A stretch of 64,000 bases of DNA from Oceanobacillus sp. Castelsardo (GCF_001659985.1 NZ_LYCS01000004.1:248001-312000), one strand, 5' to 3'. Counted from the first letter of the stretch, positions 43,147 to 51,538 are shown. Made by a program: numbers and translations. Notes: generated by a model not told the origin, from the letters alone.

Positions 43147-44580
43147 TTATTCCATACCTATTGCTACATACTGGGTTTCTACAAACGCATCAATGCCTTC
43201 ATGCCCACCTTCTCGACCAACACCACTTTCTTTCATTCCGCCAAATGGAACTTGTGCAGCTGAAGGGGCTCCATCATTCCATCCAACAATGCCATAGTCT
43301 AGTCTCTCAATGACACGCATTCCTCTTGCTACATTTTCCGTAAATACATAAGCAGCTAATCCATATGGCGTATCATTGGCTAGTTGAATTGCTTCTTCTT
43401 CTGTTTCAACTTTTTGGATTGGTGCCACTGGACCAAACGTTTCTTCCTCCATAACAACCATGGACTCATTTACATCTTTTATTACTGTTGGCGTGTAGAA
43501 AAATCCAACATTTTCTTTAGTATATGGACTTCCACCGGCGACTACTTTAGCCCCTTTGCTCACTGCATCCTCCACATGATTTTCTACTTTTTCTAAACCT
43601 TCCTTATTTATTAATGGGCCAACATCAACCATTTCATCCATCCCATTTCCAACTTTTAAACCTTTTACCGCTTTAGCAAATTTTTCCACGAATTCATCAT
43701 ATATACCAGATTGAACATATATACGATTTGCACATATACAAGTTTGACCTGTATTTCTGAATTTTGATGCTATTGCTCCTTTTACTGCAGTATCAACATT
43801 CGCATCATCTAATACAATTAATGGTGCATGCCCACCAAGCTCAAGAGAAAGTTTTTTCACTTGATCTGCACTTTGTCTAATTAAAATTTTTCCGACTTCT
43901 GTAGAACCAGTAAACGTAATCTTACGTACTTTATTATTTTCCATAATTGCTTTTGTAATTTTAGAGGATGAGCCCGTTACAAGATTAACAACCCCCTTTG
44001 GGAATCCTGCTTTCTCACAAAGTTCAATAAGTTTAATAGCACTTATTGGAGTTTCACTAGACGGTTTAATGACTACCGTACACCCTGCGGCTAAAGCAGG
44101 ACCCATTTTCCTTGTAAGCATTGCTATCGGGAAATTCCAAGGAGTAATTGCAGCTACAACACCTACTGGCTTTTTCCATACTTGCAGTCTTTTACTCCCT
44201 GCATGAGTCGGAATCGTTTCACCATATATACGTTTTCCTTCTTCAGCGAACCAATCAATAAAGGATGCCGCATACTGAACCTCACCACGAGACTCTTTAA
44301 TTGGCTTTCCCATTTCTAATGTCATCATTTCAGCTAATTCTTCTTGGTGTTCCATCATTAACTGATACAGTTTTCTTAAATAACCTGCGCGGTCGTAAGC
44401 AGTAAGTGATGACCACTTTTTAAACCCAGTATGAGCTACATTAATTGCTTGATTTGTTTCTTTCTCTCCAGCATACGGGACTTCTCCTACTAACTCTCCA
44501 TTTGCCGGGTTTATTACTTTGATAGTTTCATAGCCTTCTCCAAACCATTGACCATCGATATACATGTTATATAATTTCAT
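43147..44580 (-). CDS. NAD(P)-dependent aldehyde dehydrogenase, succinate-semialdehyde type
   Basis: The 477-residue cytosolic enzyme oxidises an aldehyde to an acid. Catalytic residues are visible as LELGGHAP (Glu247) and GQTCICANR (Cys281), with PWNFPIAM (about 147-154) and the FTGSTEVGK coenzyme loop (about 223-231). TGQTCICANR is the succinate-semialdehyde dehydrogenase (GabD) form. In ectoine breakdown a similar enzyme (DoeC/SsdH) oxidises aspartate semialdehyde, and this may be its job here. It follows the GntR regulator gene by 70 bases and begins the enzyme part of the operon. Glutarate or succinate semialdehyde are alternative substrates. Confidence 0.9.
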   Translation of the reverse strand: MKLYNMYIDGQWFGEGYETIKVINPANGELVGEVPYAGEKETNQAINVAHTGFKKWSSLTAYDRAGYLRKLYQLMMEHQEELAEMMTLEMGKPIKESRGEVQYAASFIDWFAEEGKRIYGETIPTHAGSKRLQVWKKPVGVVAAITPWNFPIAMLTRKMGPALAAGCTVVIKPSSETPISAIKLIELCEKAGFPKGVVNLVTGSSSKITKAIMENNKVRKITFTGSTEVGKILIRQSADQVKKLSLELGGHAPLIVLDDANVDTAVKGAIASKFRNTGQTCICANRIYVQSGIYDEFVEKFAKAVKGLKVGNGMDEMVDVGPLINKEGLEKVENHVEDAVSKGAKVVAGGSPYTKENVGFFYTPTVIKDVNESMVVMEEETFGPVAPIQKVETEEEAIQLANDTPYGLAAYVFTENVARGMRVIERLDYGIVGWNDGAPSAAQVPFGGMKESGVGREGGHEGIDAFVETQYVAIGME

Positions 44581-44650
44581 TTATCCAGCACTCCCATCTT
44601 ATAAATCGCCTATTTTTATATTCCATTTTGAAAGGGTATGTAAACATAAC

Positions 44651-45313
44651 CTAATCACCGGAAGAGTTTTGCAGCAATTTTTCCCCTACATTAGTTATAT
44701 GCTCTATAGTCTTCTTTTCAACCAAACTAGCATCTTTTTTCAATAATGTATCAAATAGCTCTTTATGTTCTTGATAAAAAGACTTCGGACTGGAATAATA
44801 TTGATCTAAATGTGCTAAATAAACCCTCATTTGGACATTAATTGATTCATAAATTTTAATCATCCGAGAGTTATCACTCATACTTACAACATATTGATGA
44901 AACTGCATATCTAGATCAAATAAAGCATTCCAATCACTTTTTTCTGCTGTATCTTTCATTTTTTCAATCATTTGTTCTAAGTCTCGAAAATTCTCTTCAT
45001 TTAAAATTGACACCGCATTCACAAATGCTCTTGGTTCAATTATAAGGCGTAACTCTATCATTTCATTTAAATCTTGTTCTGTGAAATCTGATACAAACGT
45101 TCCTTTTCGTGATTTACTAAAAACCAGCTCTTCTTGCTCTAAAATTTTAAAGGCCTCTCTGATTGTACTTCTACTTACATCAAAACGTTCCGCTAAATCA
45201 GCCTCAATTAGGCGTTCACCAAATTTTATCTTTTTATTATATATATCTTTCTTTAAATACCCAGCAATTATCTCCCCCAATGACTTTCTAACAATTATAT
45301 CTTTATTATTCAT
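44651..45313 (-). CDS. GntR family transcriptional regulator, FCD (FadR) subgroup
   Basis: This 220-residue DNA-binding protein probably controls the surrounding catabolic genes. It has an N-terminal winged helix (RLIEADLAERFDVSRSTIREAFKILEQEEL, about 34-63) and an all-helical FCD ligand domain (about 80-215) with the metal/ligand residues DMQFHQYVVSMSDN and a late His. It is first in the minus-strand operon, followed by the aldehyde dehydrogenase gene, and divergent from the 2-hydroxyacid dehydrogenase gene; a perfect palindrome typical for this family lies in between. Known ectoine clusters use the MocR-type EnuR/EutR instead, so this would be a different control. The effector is unknown. 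Confidence 0.9.
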   Translation of the reverse strand: MNNKDIIVRKSLGEIIAGYLKKDIYNKKIKFGERLIEADLAERFDVSRSTIREAFKILEQEELVFSKSRKGTFVSDFTEQDLNEMIELRLIIEPRAFVNAVSILNEENFRDLEQMIEKMKDTAEKSDWNALFDLDMQFHQYVVSMSDNSRMIKIYESINVQMRVYLAHLDQYYSSPKSFYQEHKELFDTLLKKDASLVEKKTIEHITNVGEKLLQNSSGD

Positions 45314-45359
45314 CTGGTTTTACTCCTTATTGTATTTATCAAAAACGGATTTATGTCGA

Positions 45360-45369
45360 TTGTCGACAA
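45360..45369. promoter_or_regulatory. Candidate GntR/FCD operator
   Basis: TTGTCGACAA is a perfect 10-bp palindrome of the GntR half-site form (T-GT...AC-A), 47 bases upstream of the regulator start and in the shared control region of the divergent genes. Confidence 0.5.
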
Positions 45370-45446
45370 ACAACTAATTATATTTTAAAAGAAGCTATTT
45401 AAATTGTCAATAAAATTCCGAATTATTAAAATCAATTAAAATCATC

Positions 45447-45475
45447 TTGACTTATCCAGTTATTCCCGTTATTTT
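45447..45475 (+). promoter_or_regulatory. Sigma-A promoter of the 2-hydroxyacid dehydrogenase gene
   Basis: TTGACT (45447-45452) and TATTTT (45470-45475) are spaced by 17 bases, 45 bases before the ATG at 45520. Confidence 0.5.
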
Positions 45476-45519
45476 GAACGTATGTTAGATGAATTACTGT
45501 ATTGGAGGGGAGAATTATT

Positions 45520-46503
45520 ATGAAAATTTTAGCCTACGAAAGAGTGGAGAAACCTGTTCTAAATGCACTAAAAAAGCATTATAATGTTTGCTTTTTCAAA
45601 AATATCGATATAAATTCTGACCCAAATTTTATACAATCCCTTAAAGAGGCTGATGGAATCATCGGATTAGGGTTACCCGTTACTCGTGACTTATTAGATA
45701 GAGCACCGAACCTAAAAATTGTTAGCAATGTATCCGTTGGCTATAATAACTTAGATGTAGATGAACTAACAAAACGAAACATCATGGCAACCAATACCCC
45801 GGGAATTTTAACTGATACGGTTGCAGACATGGCTCTTGGACTAATATTAGCAACCGCAAGAAGAATTCCAGAACTAGATCACTATGTTAAATCTGGTCAA
45901 TGGATTGAATCATTGACAGAGGAACACTATGGTATTGATGTGCATCATAAGAAACTTGGAATCATAGGTATGGGTAGAATCGGGAATGCGATTGCCAAAC
46001 GTGCCCACCATGGATTTGATATGGAAATCTTATATCATAGTCGAACAAAAAAAACGGAAGCTGAAGAGAGATTTAATGCGACTTATAAAGATCTTGATGA
46101 TCTATTAAAAGAGGCTGATTTCGTTTGTTTAATTACCCCATTAACGAAAGAAACGGAAGGGTTAATCGGAAAAAGAGAATTTCAACTAATGAAGAAAACA
46201 GCTATTTTCATTAATGCTTCTAGAGGAGGAACCATTGTAGAGCAGGACTTAATCGCAGCATTAAAAAATAAGGAAATATTGGCTGCTGGACTTGATGTAT
46301 TTGAGCAAGAACCGATAAATTTAGATAATGAATTACTAACGCTAAAAAATGTAGTTACATTGCCTCACATTGGATCCTCCTCATACGAAACAGAATTAAA
46401 AATGTCACAATTAGCAGCCCAAAATTTAGAAAATGGTCTAAATGGAAAAAGACCGCCAAACTTAATCAATCCAGATGTATGGGAAAAAATAAATAATAAA
46501 TGA
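45520..46503 (+). CDS. D-isomer-specific 2-hydroxyacid dehydrogenase (glyoxylate/hydroxypyruvate reductase type)
   Basis: The 327-residue cytosolic enzyme reduces a 2-oxoacid with NAD(P)H or does the reverse. It has the Rossmann motif LGIIGMGRIGNAIAKRA (about 148-164) and the catalytic Arg (NASRGG), Glu (DVFEQEP) and His (LPHIGSS) of the GhrB/GyaR group. I start at ATG 45520 with GGAGGGG upstream. It is the only plus-strand gene within the catabolic island and shares its control region with the GntR regulator, so it is probably coregulated. Glyoxylate, hydroxypyruvate or 2-ketogluconate are candidate substrates; the real one is not known. Confidence 0.9.
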   Translation: MKILAYERVEKPVLNALKKHYNVCFFKNIDINSDPNFIQSLKEADGIIGLGLPVTRDLLDRAPNLKIVSNVSVGYNNLDVDELTKRNIMATNTPGILTDTVADMALGLILATARRIPELDHYVKSGQWIESLTEEHYGIDVHHKKLGIIGMGRIGNAIAKRAHHGFDMEILYHSRTKKTEAEERFNATYKDLDDLLKEADFVCLITPLTKETEGLIGKREFQLMKKTAIFINASRGGTIVEQDLIAALKNKEILAAGLDVFEQEPINLDNELLTLKNVVTLPHIGSSSYETELKMSQLAAQNLENGLNGKRPPNLINPDVWEKINNK

Positions 46504-46507
46504 TAGC

Positions 46508-46545
46508 AAAAGGGCCATTTCCTGTTTTGTAGGAAATGGCCCTTT
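46508..46545. terminator. Bidirectional terminator between the 2-hydroxyacid dehydrogenase gene and doeA
   Basis: AAAGGGCCATTTCC pairs perfectly with GGAAATGGCCCTTT; it starts four bases after the plus-strand stop and lies about 55 bases past the doeA stop. Confidence 0.85.
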
Positions 46546-46599
46546 ATTCTGAAGGTCAATATATATATCCACCTGAGGGTTGATTATAAGTCTACCTAG

Positions 46600-47787
46600 T
46601 TAGGCTAGGCGAATGTTTGGTTTCGTCAGTAGTTCACGCGGAAAATTAGTTAGTACCTCGCATCCATTTTCTGTTACGCGGAAAGATTCACTGATTTCAA
46701 TCCCCATTTTATCAAGCCAAATTCCAGGTATCATATGAAAAGTCATATTAGGTTGTAATATGGTATTATCTCCAGCTCTTAAACTAGCAGTATGCTCTCC
46801 CCAATCAGGGGGATAATTAAGTCCCATCGAATATCCTAATCGGGAATCTTTACTTATTCCATATTTTTCGATAACTTTTTTCCAAATTAATTCCACTTCC
46901 CCACATGTCATTCCTGGACGAATGGTACCAAGTGTTGTATTTATACCTTCTACAACAACATCCGCTATATATTGTGATTTTTCATCTGGAATACCAAGAA
47001 TGATTGTACGGGCTAAAGGCGAATGATATCGATTGTAACAACCTGAAAGTTCAATAATCACAGGATCACCTTGATAAAATGGCTCATCTGTCCACGTTAA
47101 ATGACATGCAGAAGTCTTTTCTCCTGTTGGTAATAATGGCACTATAGCTGGATAATCCCCCCCAAAATCATCGGTTCCCCGGATTTGTGCATGAGAGATT
47201 GCTGCAACCGCATCTGATTGTTTGACCCCGACATCAATGGTGTCAAACGCAGCTTGCATAGCATTTTCTGATATTTTGGATGCTTTTTTTATAAATTCAA
47301 TTTCTTTTTCTGATTTAATAATCCGAACCCAATTCACTAGATTTGTAGCGTCTACAAATCTAGCATTAGGTAATTTTTCACGTAATTTTAAGTAATTTTT
47401 TGCGGTAAAGTAATATGCGTCAAATTCCGCACCAACGGTATATTTGTCTCGCTTTTTCGATTTAAGGAAATCGCTTACAAATTCCATTGGATGCTTTGTC
47501 GCCGATTGGACATAATCATCCTCATATGGATAAATGTGGTCCTTATTAAGCCATGTCGTATGCATTGCTGCACTTGCATCCTGCCCTCTTCCAATCCAGT
47601 ACGGCTGATCTTCGTCTATAAAAATAACAAGTAACTGATGCACATAAAAAGACCAAGCATCATAGCCACTTAAATAGTTCATATTTGCAGGGTCTGTTAC
47701 TAATAATACGTCAATTCCACTGGCAGCCATACGGTGTTTTGTCTTCTTTAATCTTTCTTGATATTCAGAAGTGGAAAAAAACACCAT
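46600..47787 (-). CDS. doeA: Ectoine hydrolase-like protein (DoeA/EutD, M24 creatinase-type fold)
   Basis: DoeA/EutD opens the ectoine ring to N-acetyl-2,4-diaminobutyrate in the cytosol. The 395-residue protein shows segments I recognise from that family: GYDAWSFYVHQ (41-51), DYVQSATKHPMEF (91-103), GDYPAIVPLLPTGE (210-223), CHLTWTDEPF (228-237), YPPDWGEHTASLR (325-337) and NFPRELL. The M24 metal ligands are missing: Glu246 (IIELSG) and Pro257 (YHSPLART) replace the two Asp. This fits a non-metal hydrolase of the creatinase/ectoine hydrolase kind and argues against a proline peptidase. Creatinase itself lacks these segments. Start ATG 47787 with GGAGGGG upstream; monocistronic. Confidence 0.75.
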   Translation of the reverse strand: MVFFSTSEYQERLKKTKHRMAASGIDVLLVTDPANMNYLSGYDAWSFYVHQLLVIFIDEDQPYWIGRGQDASAAMHTTWLNKDHIYPYEDDYVQSATKHPMEFVSDFLKSKKRDKYTVGAEFDAYYFTAKNYLKLREKLPNARFVDATNLVNWVRIIKSEKEIEFIKKASKISENAMQAAFDTIDVGVKQSDAVAAISHAQIRGTDDFGGDYPAIVPLLPTGEKTSACHLTWTDEPFYQGDPVIIELSGCYNRYHSPLARTIILGIPDEKSQYIADVVVEGINTTLGTIRPGMTCGEVELIWKKVIEKYGISKDSRLGYSMGLNYPPDWGEHTASLRAGDNTILQPNMTFHMIPGIWLDKMGIEISESFRVTENGCEVLTNFPRELLTKPNIRLA

Positions 47788-47992
47788 ACAAACCCCTCCA
47801 TATATAAAAATTTTTAGAAAATAAACTCCCTTTCTACATTGTATGCTGAAGTTTACAGATTAGATTCTTTTTAGAAACCCATTTTCTATTTGGGAAAAAG
47901 AATTACAATTTTTAACTCATACATTAAAAAGTTCTATATCAGACATATCTAAAATGAATACTCTACTGAATGAAGTTGAACTGAACAGGACT

Positions 47993-48694
47993 CTACTGGC
48001 TACTCAATCCTTGGATGGATACTTTAAATAGCTTTAAAGATTCCATAAAAGCATTAGGAGTTTCCAACATGACATGATGTCCAGCATTCTTCAATACGTT
48101 AATTTGGATGTTAGGGTTCCTATCCTTTAACTCTTCAACTGTGTTCCTAGGAAGTAAACGATCTTGGTCACCAAGAATTGCTAATACTGGAATGTCTAAA
48201 TTGCTAATTATTTCTTCGCCTCTAGAATATTGGTTACATGCAACAAAGTCAAAATAGGTTGTTTCAATTAAAACCTTTTTCCTATCTCTCATCTCTTCCT
48301 CAAGCAGCTGCTTGTCCACATCTCTACTATAGGATGCATGAAATAATCCTATTGGAAAATTTCCATCCTTAAGCTTCTGCAATACATTCGCATCTACTGG
48401 CAATTGAAAATGACTATTCACTAGAACGATTCCCTTTACAAGTTCGCTCCTAATTGCCAATTCTAGTCCAATTAAGCCTCCCATGGAATGACCAACGACA
48501 ATAACATCATTGTTCAGTTCGGAATCTAGTATCATAGCGAAATCTTCAATGGTAGAATAATCTTGTGACAATTCTAAACGATTGGGCAAATCTATTATAA
48601 TAGATTCATTACGAATGTCTTCTGATATTTTCCTCCATTTATTTTTTGTTCCACCAGCACCATGAATAAATAGAAACTTTACATTCTCACCCAT
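47993..48694 (-). CDS. Alpha/beta hydrolase
   Basis: The 233-residue cytosolic protein has the serine hydrolase layout: HGAGGTKNKW oxyanion loop (about 10-19), nucleophile elbow VVGHSMGGLIG (Ser about 78), acid in LAILGDQDRLL (about 180) and His in NAGHHVML (about 208). The substrate is unknown; small carboxylic esters or lactones are typical for this group. I start at ATG 48694 (AAAGGGGAAGAG upstream) instead of 19 codons earlier. It follows the CHY zinc-finger gene by 46 bases and may be cotranscribed. No membrane or signal segments are seen. Confidence 0.87.
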   Translation of the reverse strand: MGENVKFLFIHGAGGTKNKWRKISEDIRNESIIIDLPNRLELSQDYSTIEDFAMILDSELNNDVIVVGHSMGGLIGLELAIRSELVKGIVLVNSHFQLPVDANVLQKLKDGNFPIGLFHASYSRDVDKQLLEEEMRDRKKVLIETTYFDFVACNQYSRGEEIISNLDIPVLAILGDQDRLLPRNTVEELKDRNPNIQINVLKNAGHHVMLETPNAFMESLKLFKVSIQGLSSQ

Positions 48695-48740
48695 CTCTCT
48701 TCCCCTTTCTAACTTATATGTAAAAATTACAATTATATCT

Positions 48741-49067
48741 TTACAAGGCAAAATAATAACGATAATGATTCGAACATCCCGGATTAAAAGTTTTCGTACA
48801 TACTGGACAAGTTGACTTACTTCCTAAATACTCTTTTATCGTTAATTCCGTACCACACGAACCACATAACACTGCCTTTTCATCAAATTTTTGGTGTGGC
48901 CATACTTTTTGTTTTCCACAACCATGTTCATGATGACAAGTAATGCAAGAAAAATATTCATTACAACAATAAAATTTAACTGCTATACGGTCATTATATC
49001 CATGATAATGCTTACAACGAGTTTCATTATCTATTGCACCTTTTACTTCTTTATTATGAATAAACAT
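48741..49067 (-). CDS. CHY zinc finger protein
   Basis: The 108-residue protein is a compact zinc-binding domain: RCKHYHGYNDRIAVKFYCC (about 17-35), then CITCHHEH, a CGSC pair, and CPVC near residue 87, giving the Cys/His spacing of the CHY zinc finger family. In eukaryotes this domain belongs to ubiquitin ligases; in Bacillus the stand-alone protein has no known function. The ATG has TTAGGAGGT upstream. It lies between mvaS and the alpha/beta hydrolase on the minus strand. Confidence 0.9.
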   Translation of the reverse strand: MFIHNKEVKGAIDNETRCKHYHGYNDRIAVKFYCCNEYFSCITCHHEHGCGKQKVWPHQKFDEKAVLCGSCGTELTIKEYLGSKSTCPVCTKTFNPGCSNHYRYYFAL

Positions 49068-49096
49068 AAATAGTACCTCCTAAAGTAAACTAAAAC

Positions 49097-49134
49097 AAAA
49101 AAACTCTGTTCTTATTATAATAACAGAGTTTTTT
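49097..49134. terminator. Terminator after mvaS
   Basis: AAAAAACTCTGTT and AACAGAGTTTTTT form a perfect stem with T runs on both sides, directly after the mvaS stop. Confidence 0.85.
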
Positions 49135-49139
49135 CATGT

Positions 49140-50312
49140 TTATCTTAATTTATTTACATATTTACGCATGTCATCAATTAAACCGGATAAGCAAATATGA
49201 GCTGGATCTTCGTGAATATCTAATTCCATATTACTTCCATCAGTTGGTAACGTTTTTTCAAAGATTTTTTCGTATTCTTCTACAGATACTTCCTTACGGG
49301 ATTCAAATAAATCTTTATGTTCTTTTATTAGTAGATATTCTTTATAATCTTCCTCTAATATCCCCGAGAAGAATTCTCCAACCGCTCCAGAACCATAGCT
49401 AAACATACCGATTCTTGAACCAGCCTTGATATCATCATTAAGTTCAAGTAATGAAAGTAAGCTTAAATACAAAGATCCAGTATAAATATTACCTACATTT
49501 CGATTATATAATGTACTAATTCTATAATGTTCTTTTAATCGTTCTTGAACTTCTTCAGATGCATCATTCAATACAGTTCTCATCGCCTTAAGGCCCATTT
49601 TTGTATATGGTAAATGGTAACAAATTGCTTCGAAGTCTTCCAAATCCATTCCATTTTCATCCTTATATTTATCCCACACTTTTTGGAAAAATGAAATATA
49701 CTGTTCATTTGAAAACTTTCCATCAACAAGTGCTTTATCTGAATATAGCGGACGCCAAAAGTCCATAATATCAGCAGTTAAAGAAGCACTTTTATTTTCT
49801 AATGTCATAATTCTTGGATTCGCACTAATTAATAGGGCTACTGCTCCTGCACCTTGAGTAGATTCTCCACCAGTATTTAAGCCATATCTTGCAATATCGG
49901 AACCAATAACTAATACTTTACTTTCAGGATTTAATGCAACATGTCCTTTTGCCATTTGAATTCCTGCAGTTGCTCCATAACAAGCATGTTTAACCTCCAC
50001 ACAACGTGCATTCGGTTTTAACCCTAGCAAATGGTGAATATAAACAGCGCCAGATTTGGAATGATCGATACCTGTTTCCGTACCAAAAATAACAAAATCA
50101 ATTGCTTCTTTATCCGCTTCATCAATTATTTCTAAAGCAGCATTAGCCGCTAATGTTACAGAGTCCTGTGTGATTGGGGGAATTGCCATTTTATCTTGTC
50201 CAATTCCAATGGTGAACTTCTCTGGTTCCACATCTCTTGCCACTGCTAATTTATTCATATCCACGAACAAATGAGGAGTATAAAATCCTATTTTATCAAT
50301 ACCTATCTTCAT
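49140..50312 (-). CDS. mvaS: Hydroxymethylglutaryl-CoA synthase
   Basis: MvaS joins acetyl-CoA and acetoacetyl-CoA to HMG-CoA, the entry to the mevalonate pathway. The 390-residue protein has all three catalytic residues at the positions of the Staphylococcus aureus enzyme: Glu79 (FGTETGIDHSKS), Cys111 (VKHACYGAT) and His233 (CYHLPYTKMG). The ATG has AAGGAG upstream and a terminator follows, so it is a single gene. Most Bacillus make isoprenoids by the MEP route; no HMG-CoA reductase or other mevalonate gene is seen in this window. A role in leucine or ketone-body metabolism is conceivable but not supported. Confidence 0.95.
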   Translation of the reverse strand: MKIGIDKIGFYTPHLFVDMNKLAVARDVEPEKFTIGIGQDKMAIPPITQDSVTLAANAALEIIDEADKEAIDFVIFGTETGIDHSKSGAVYIHHLLGLKPNARCVEVKHACYGATAGIQMAKGHVALNPESKVLVIGSDIARYGLNTGGESTQGAGAVALLISANPRIMTLENKSASLTADIMDFWRPLYSDKALVDGKFSNEQYISFFQKVWDKYKDENGMDLEDFEAICYHLPYTKMGLKAMRTVLNDASEEVQERLKEHYRISTLYNRNVGNIYTGSLYLSLLSLLELNDDIKAGSRIGMFSYGSGAVGEFFSGILEEDYKEYLLIKEHKDLFESRKEVSVEEYEKIFEKTLPTDGSNMELDIHEDPAHICLSGLIDDMRKYVNKLR

Positions 50313-50482
50313 GATATTCTCCTTTTCTCATGTATAAATTAAGTCTAATAAATAATAATTTTTTCCACTATAAATGGTAATACAATCTGTTAATTTATAC
50401 AACTTTTGTGTTAATTTGTCGTAAAATTTATTTAGCAGAAAGTAAGAAGATGCAGTAAAATTCAACTGTCCTTTTCAGTCAG

Positions 50483-51136
50483 TTATAATTGAATATTACT
50501 AGAAATCTCTACCCCTTCTAACGCTTGGGATGCTAGGTGATCTGCTTCACGATTTTTTTTCCTCGATATGGCTTCATATCCAGGGTGTATTCCCATTTGC
50601 TTCATCTTGTCCTCGACTCTATCTGCCCATTTAGATAATGCTTCCTCATAACAAGGCCAATCTCCACTCAATTGATTAATAACTACTTGAGAATCTCCTA
50701 TAAACCTAACTGGCAAATGATGTACACCTAGGTCTTCCAATTCTTGAAGTCCAAAATATAAAGCAGCATACTCCGCCTCATTATTCGTTTCTATGTCCTC
50801 AACAAAGGCATTCTTTCTTATTCGGAATTGTTTACCATTTTGCTCATAATAAATAACACAGCCTAACCCCGATTTCTTTGTATTTTGATCAAATCCACCA
50901 TCAAAATAAACCGATATATGATGTGGTTCGGTTTGAAGACCCTCCACAAACTTTTTTAGTTCTTTCAATGACCAAGTTCGATTCTGTACATCGATAAAAG
51001 AAACTTTTTTTAACCGACCCGTCTTATCCATATCTTCGGCAATAAGAATTGCTTTTTCCATTTTCATTTCATCTGAAAAAAATCTGGTTTCTACACCTTT
51101 AGATGTTTTATAGATTAATTCCATTCTTATGTTCAC
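50483..51136 (-). CDS. Ribonuclease HI-like protein (YpdQ/YpeP type)
   Basis: The 217-residue protein has an N-terminal extension of about 70 residues followed by an RNase H fold. The four acidic catalytic residues can be placed in VYFDGGF (Asp about 78), NNEAEYAAL (Glu about 120), GDSQVVINQ (Asp about 146) and NREADHLA (Asp about 201), so it could be an active hybrid-cleaving nuclease. In B. subtilis the related YpdQ/YpeP lack clear RNase H activity, so activity should not be assumed. The start is GTG 51136 with AAAGGATGA upstream. It is a single gene on the minus strand. Confidence 0.85.
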   Translation of the reverse strand: MNIRMELIYKTSKGVETRFFSDEMKMEKAILIAEDMDKTGRLKKVSFIDVQNRTWSLKELKKFVEGLQTEPHHISVYFDGGFDQNTKKSGLGCVIYYEQNGKQFRIRKNAFVEDIETNNEAEYAALYFGLQELEDLGVHHLPVRFIGDSQVVINQLSGDWPCYEEALSKWADRVEDKMKQMGIHPGYEAISRKKNREADHLASQALEGVEISSNIQL

Positions 51137-51332
51137 GATAAATCATCCTTTTAAGTAGAAATGCATACTTATCATCTTGCATTTAGTATAACCAAATGAA
51201 TGCTTTTGATTTTTAACATAAAGTATTTTAACCTAGTAAAATCCAAACATGATTGGAGCGAATAATCGCTCCAGAAATACAATGCTAAAAAATACCGATA
51301 AATCCAAAGTTAATTGTAATATAATCATAAAT

Positions 51333-51367
51333 AGAAGCATAAAGAAGGATAAATTCTTTATGCTTCT
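51333..51367 (-). terminator. Hairpin after the 53-aa gene
   Basis: AGAAGCATAAAGAA and TTCTTTATGCTTCT form a perfect 14-bp stem ten bases past the stop of the small gene; the tail is AT-rich but has no long T run. A second hairpin (TGGAGCGA/TCGCTCCA, 51254-51273) follows. Confidence 0.6.
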
Positions 51368-51376
51368 AAACAAGTT

Positions 51377-51538
51377 CTATTTACGTTTTCTTTTATTCTT
51401 CTTACCGTTTAAGTTAAGAAACTCGCTTTCTTCTGAAAACTCTACGTCTTCGTTTTCACGATTAGGTTCTGTATTATACTTGATAACGTTTCGTTGTCTT
51501 CCCTTATCTTTATTTTTATTCTTATTTTCCTCTGACAT
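51377..51538 (-). CDS. Small highly charged protein, 53 aa, function unknown
   Basis: The frame reads MSEENKNKNKDKGRQRNVIK, an acidic middle (ENEDVEFSEESEF) and a basic end (NGKKNKRKRK). GGAAGGAG lies eight bases before the ATG and hairpins follow the stop, so I regard it as expressed. The sequence is strongly polar and probably unfolded alone, with alternating basic-acidic-basic blocks that could bind nucleic acid or protein. I do not recognise a family. It stands between the RNase H-like gene and the mechanosensitive channel gene, both on the same strand. Confidence 0.65.
   Translation of the reverse strand: MSEENKNKNKDKGRQRNVIKYNTEPNRENEDVEFSEESEFLNLNGKKNKRKRK

Noticed and set aside
43015-43297. 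Two overlapping 82-codon plus-strand frames
   Set aside because: Both are shadows at the end of the aldehyde dehydrogenase gene and the gap after it; no ribosome site.
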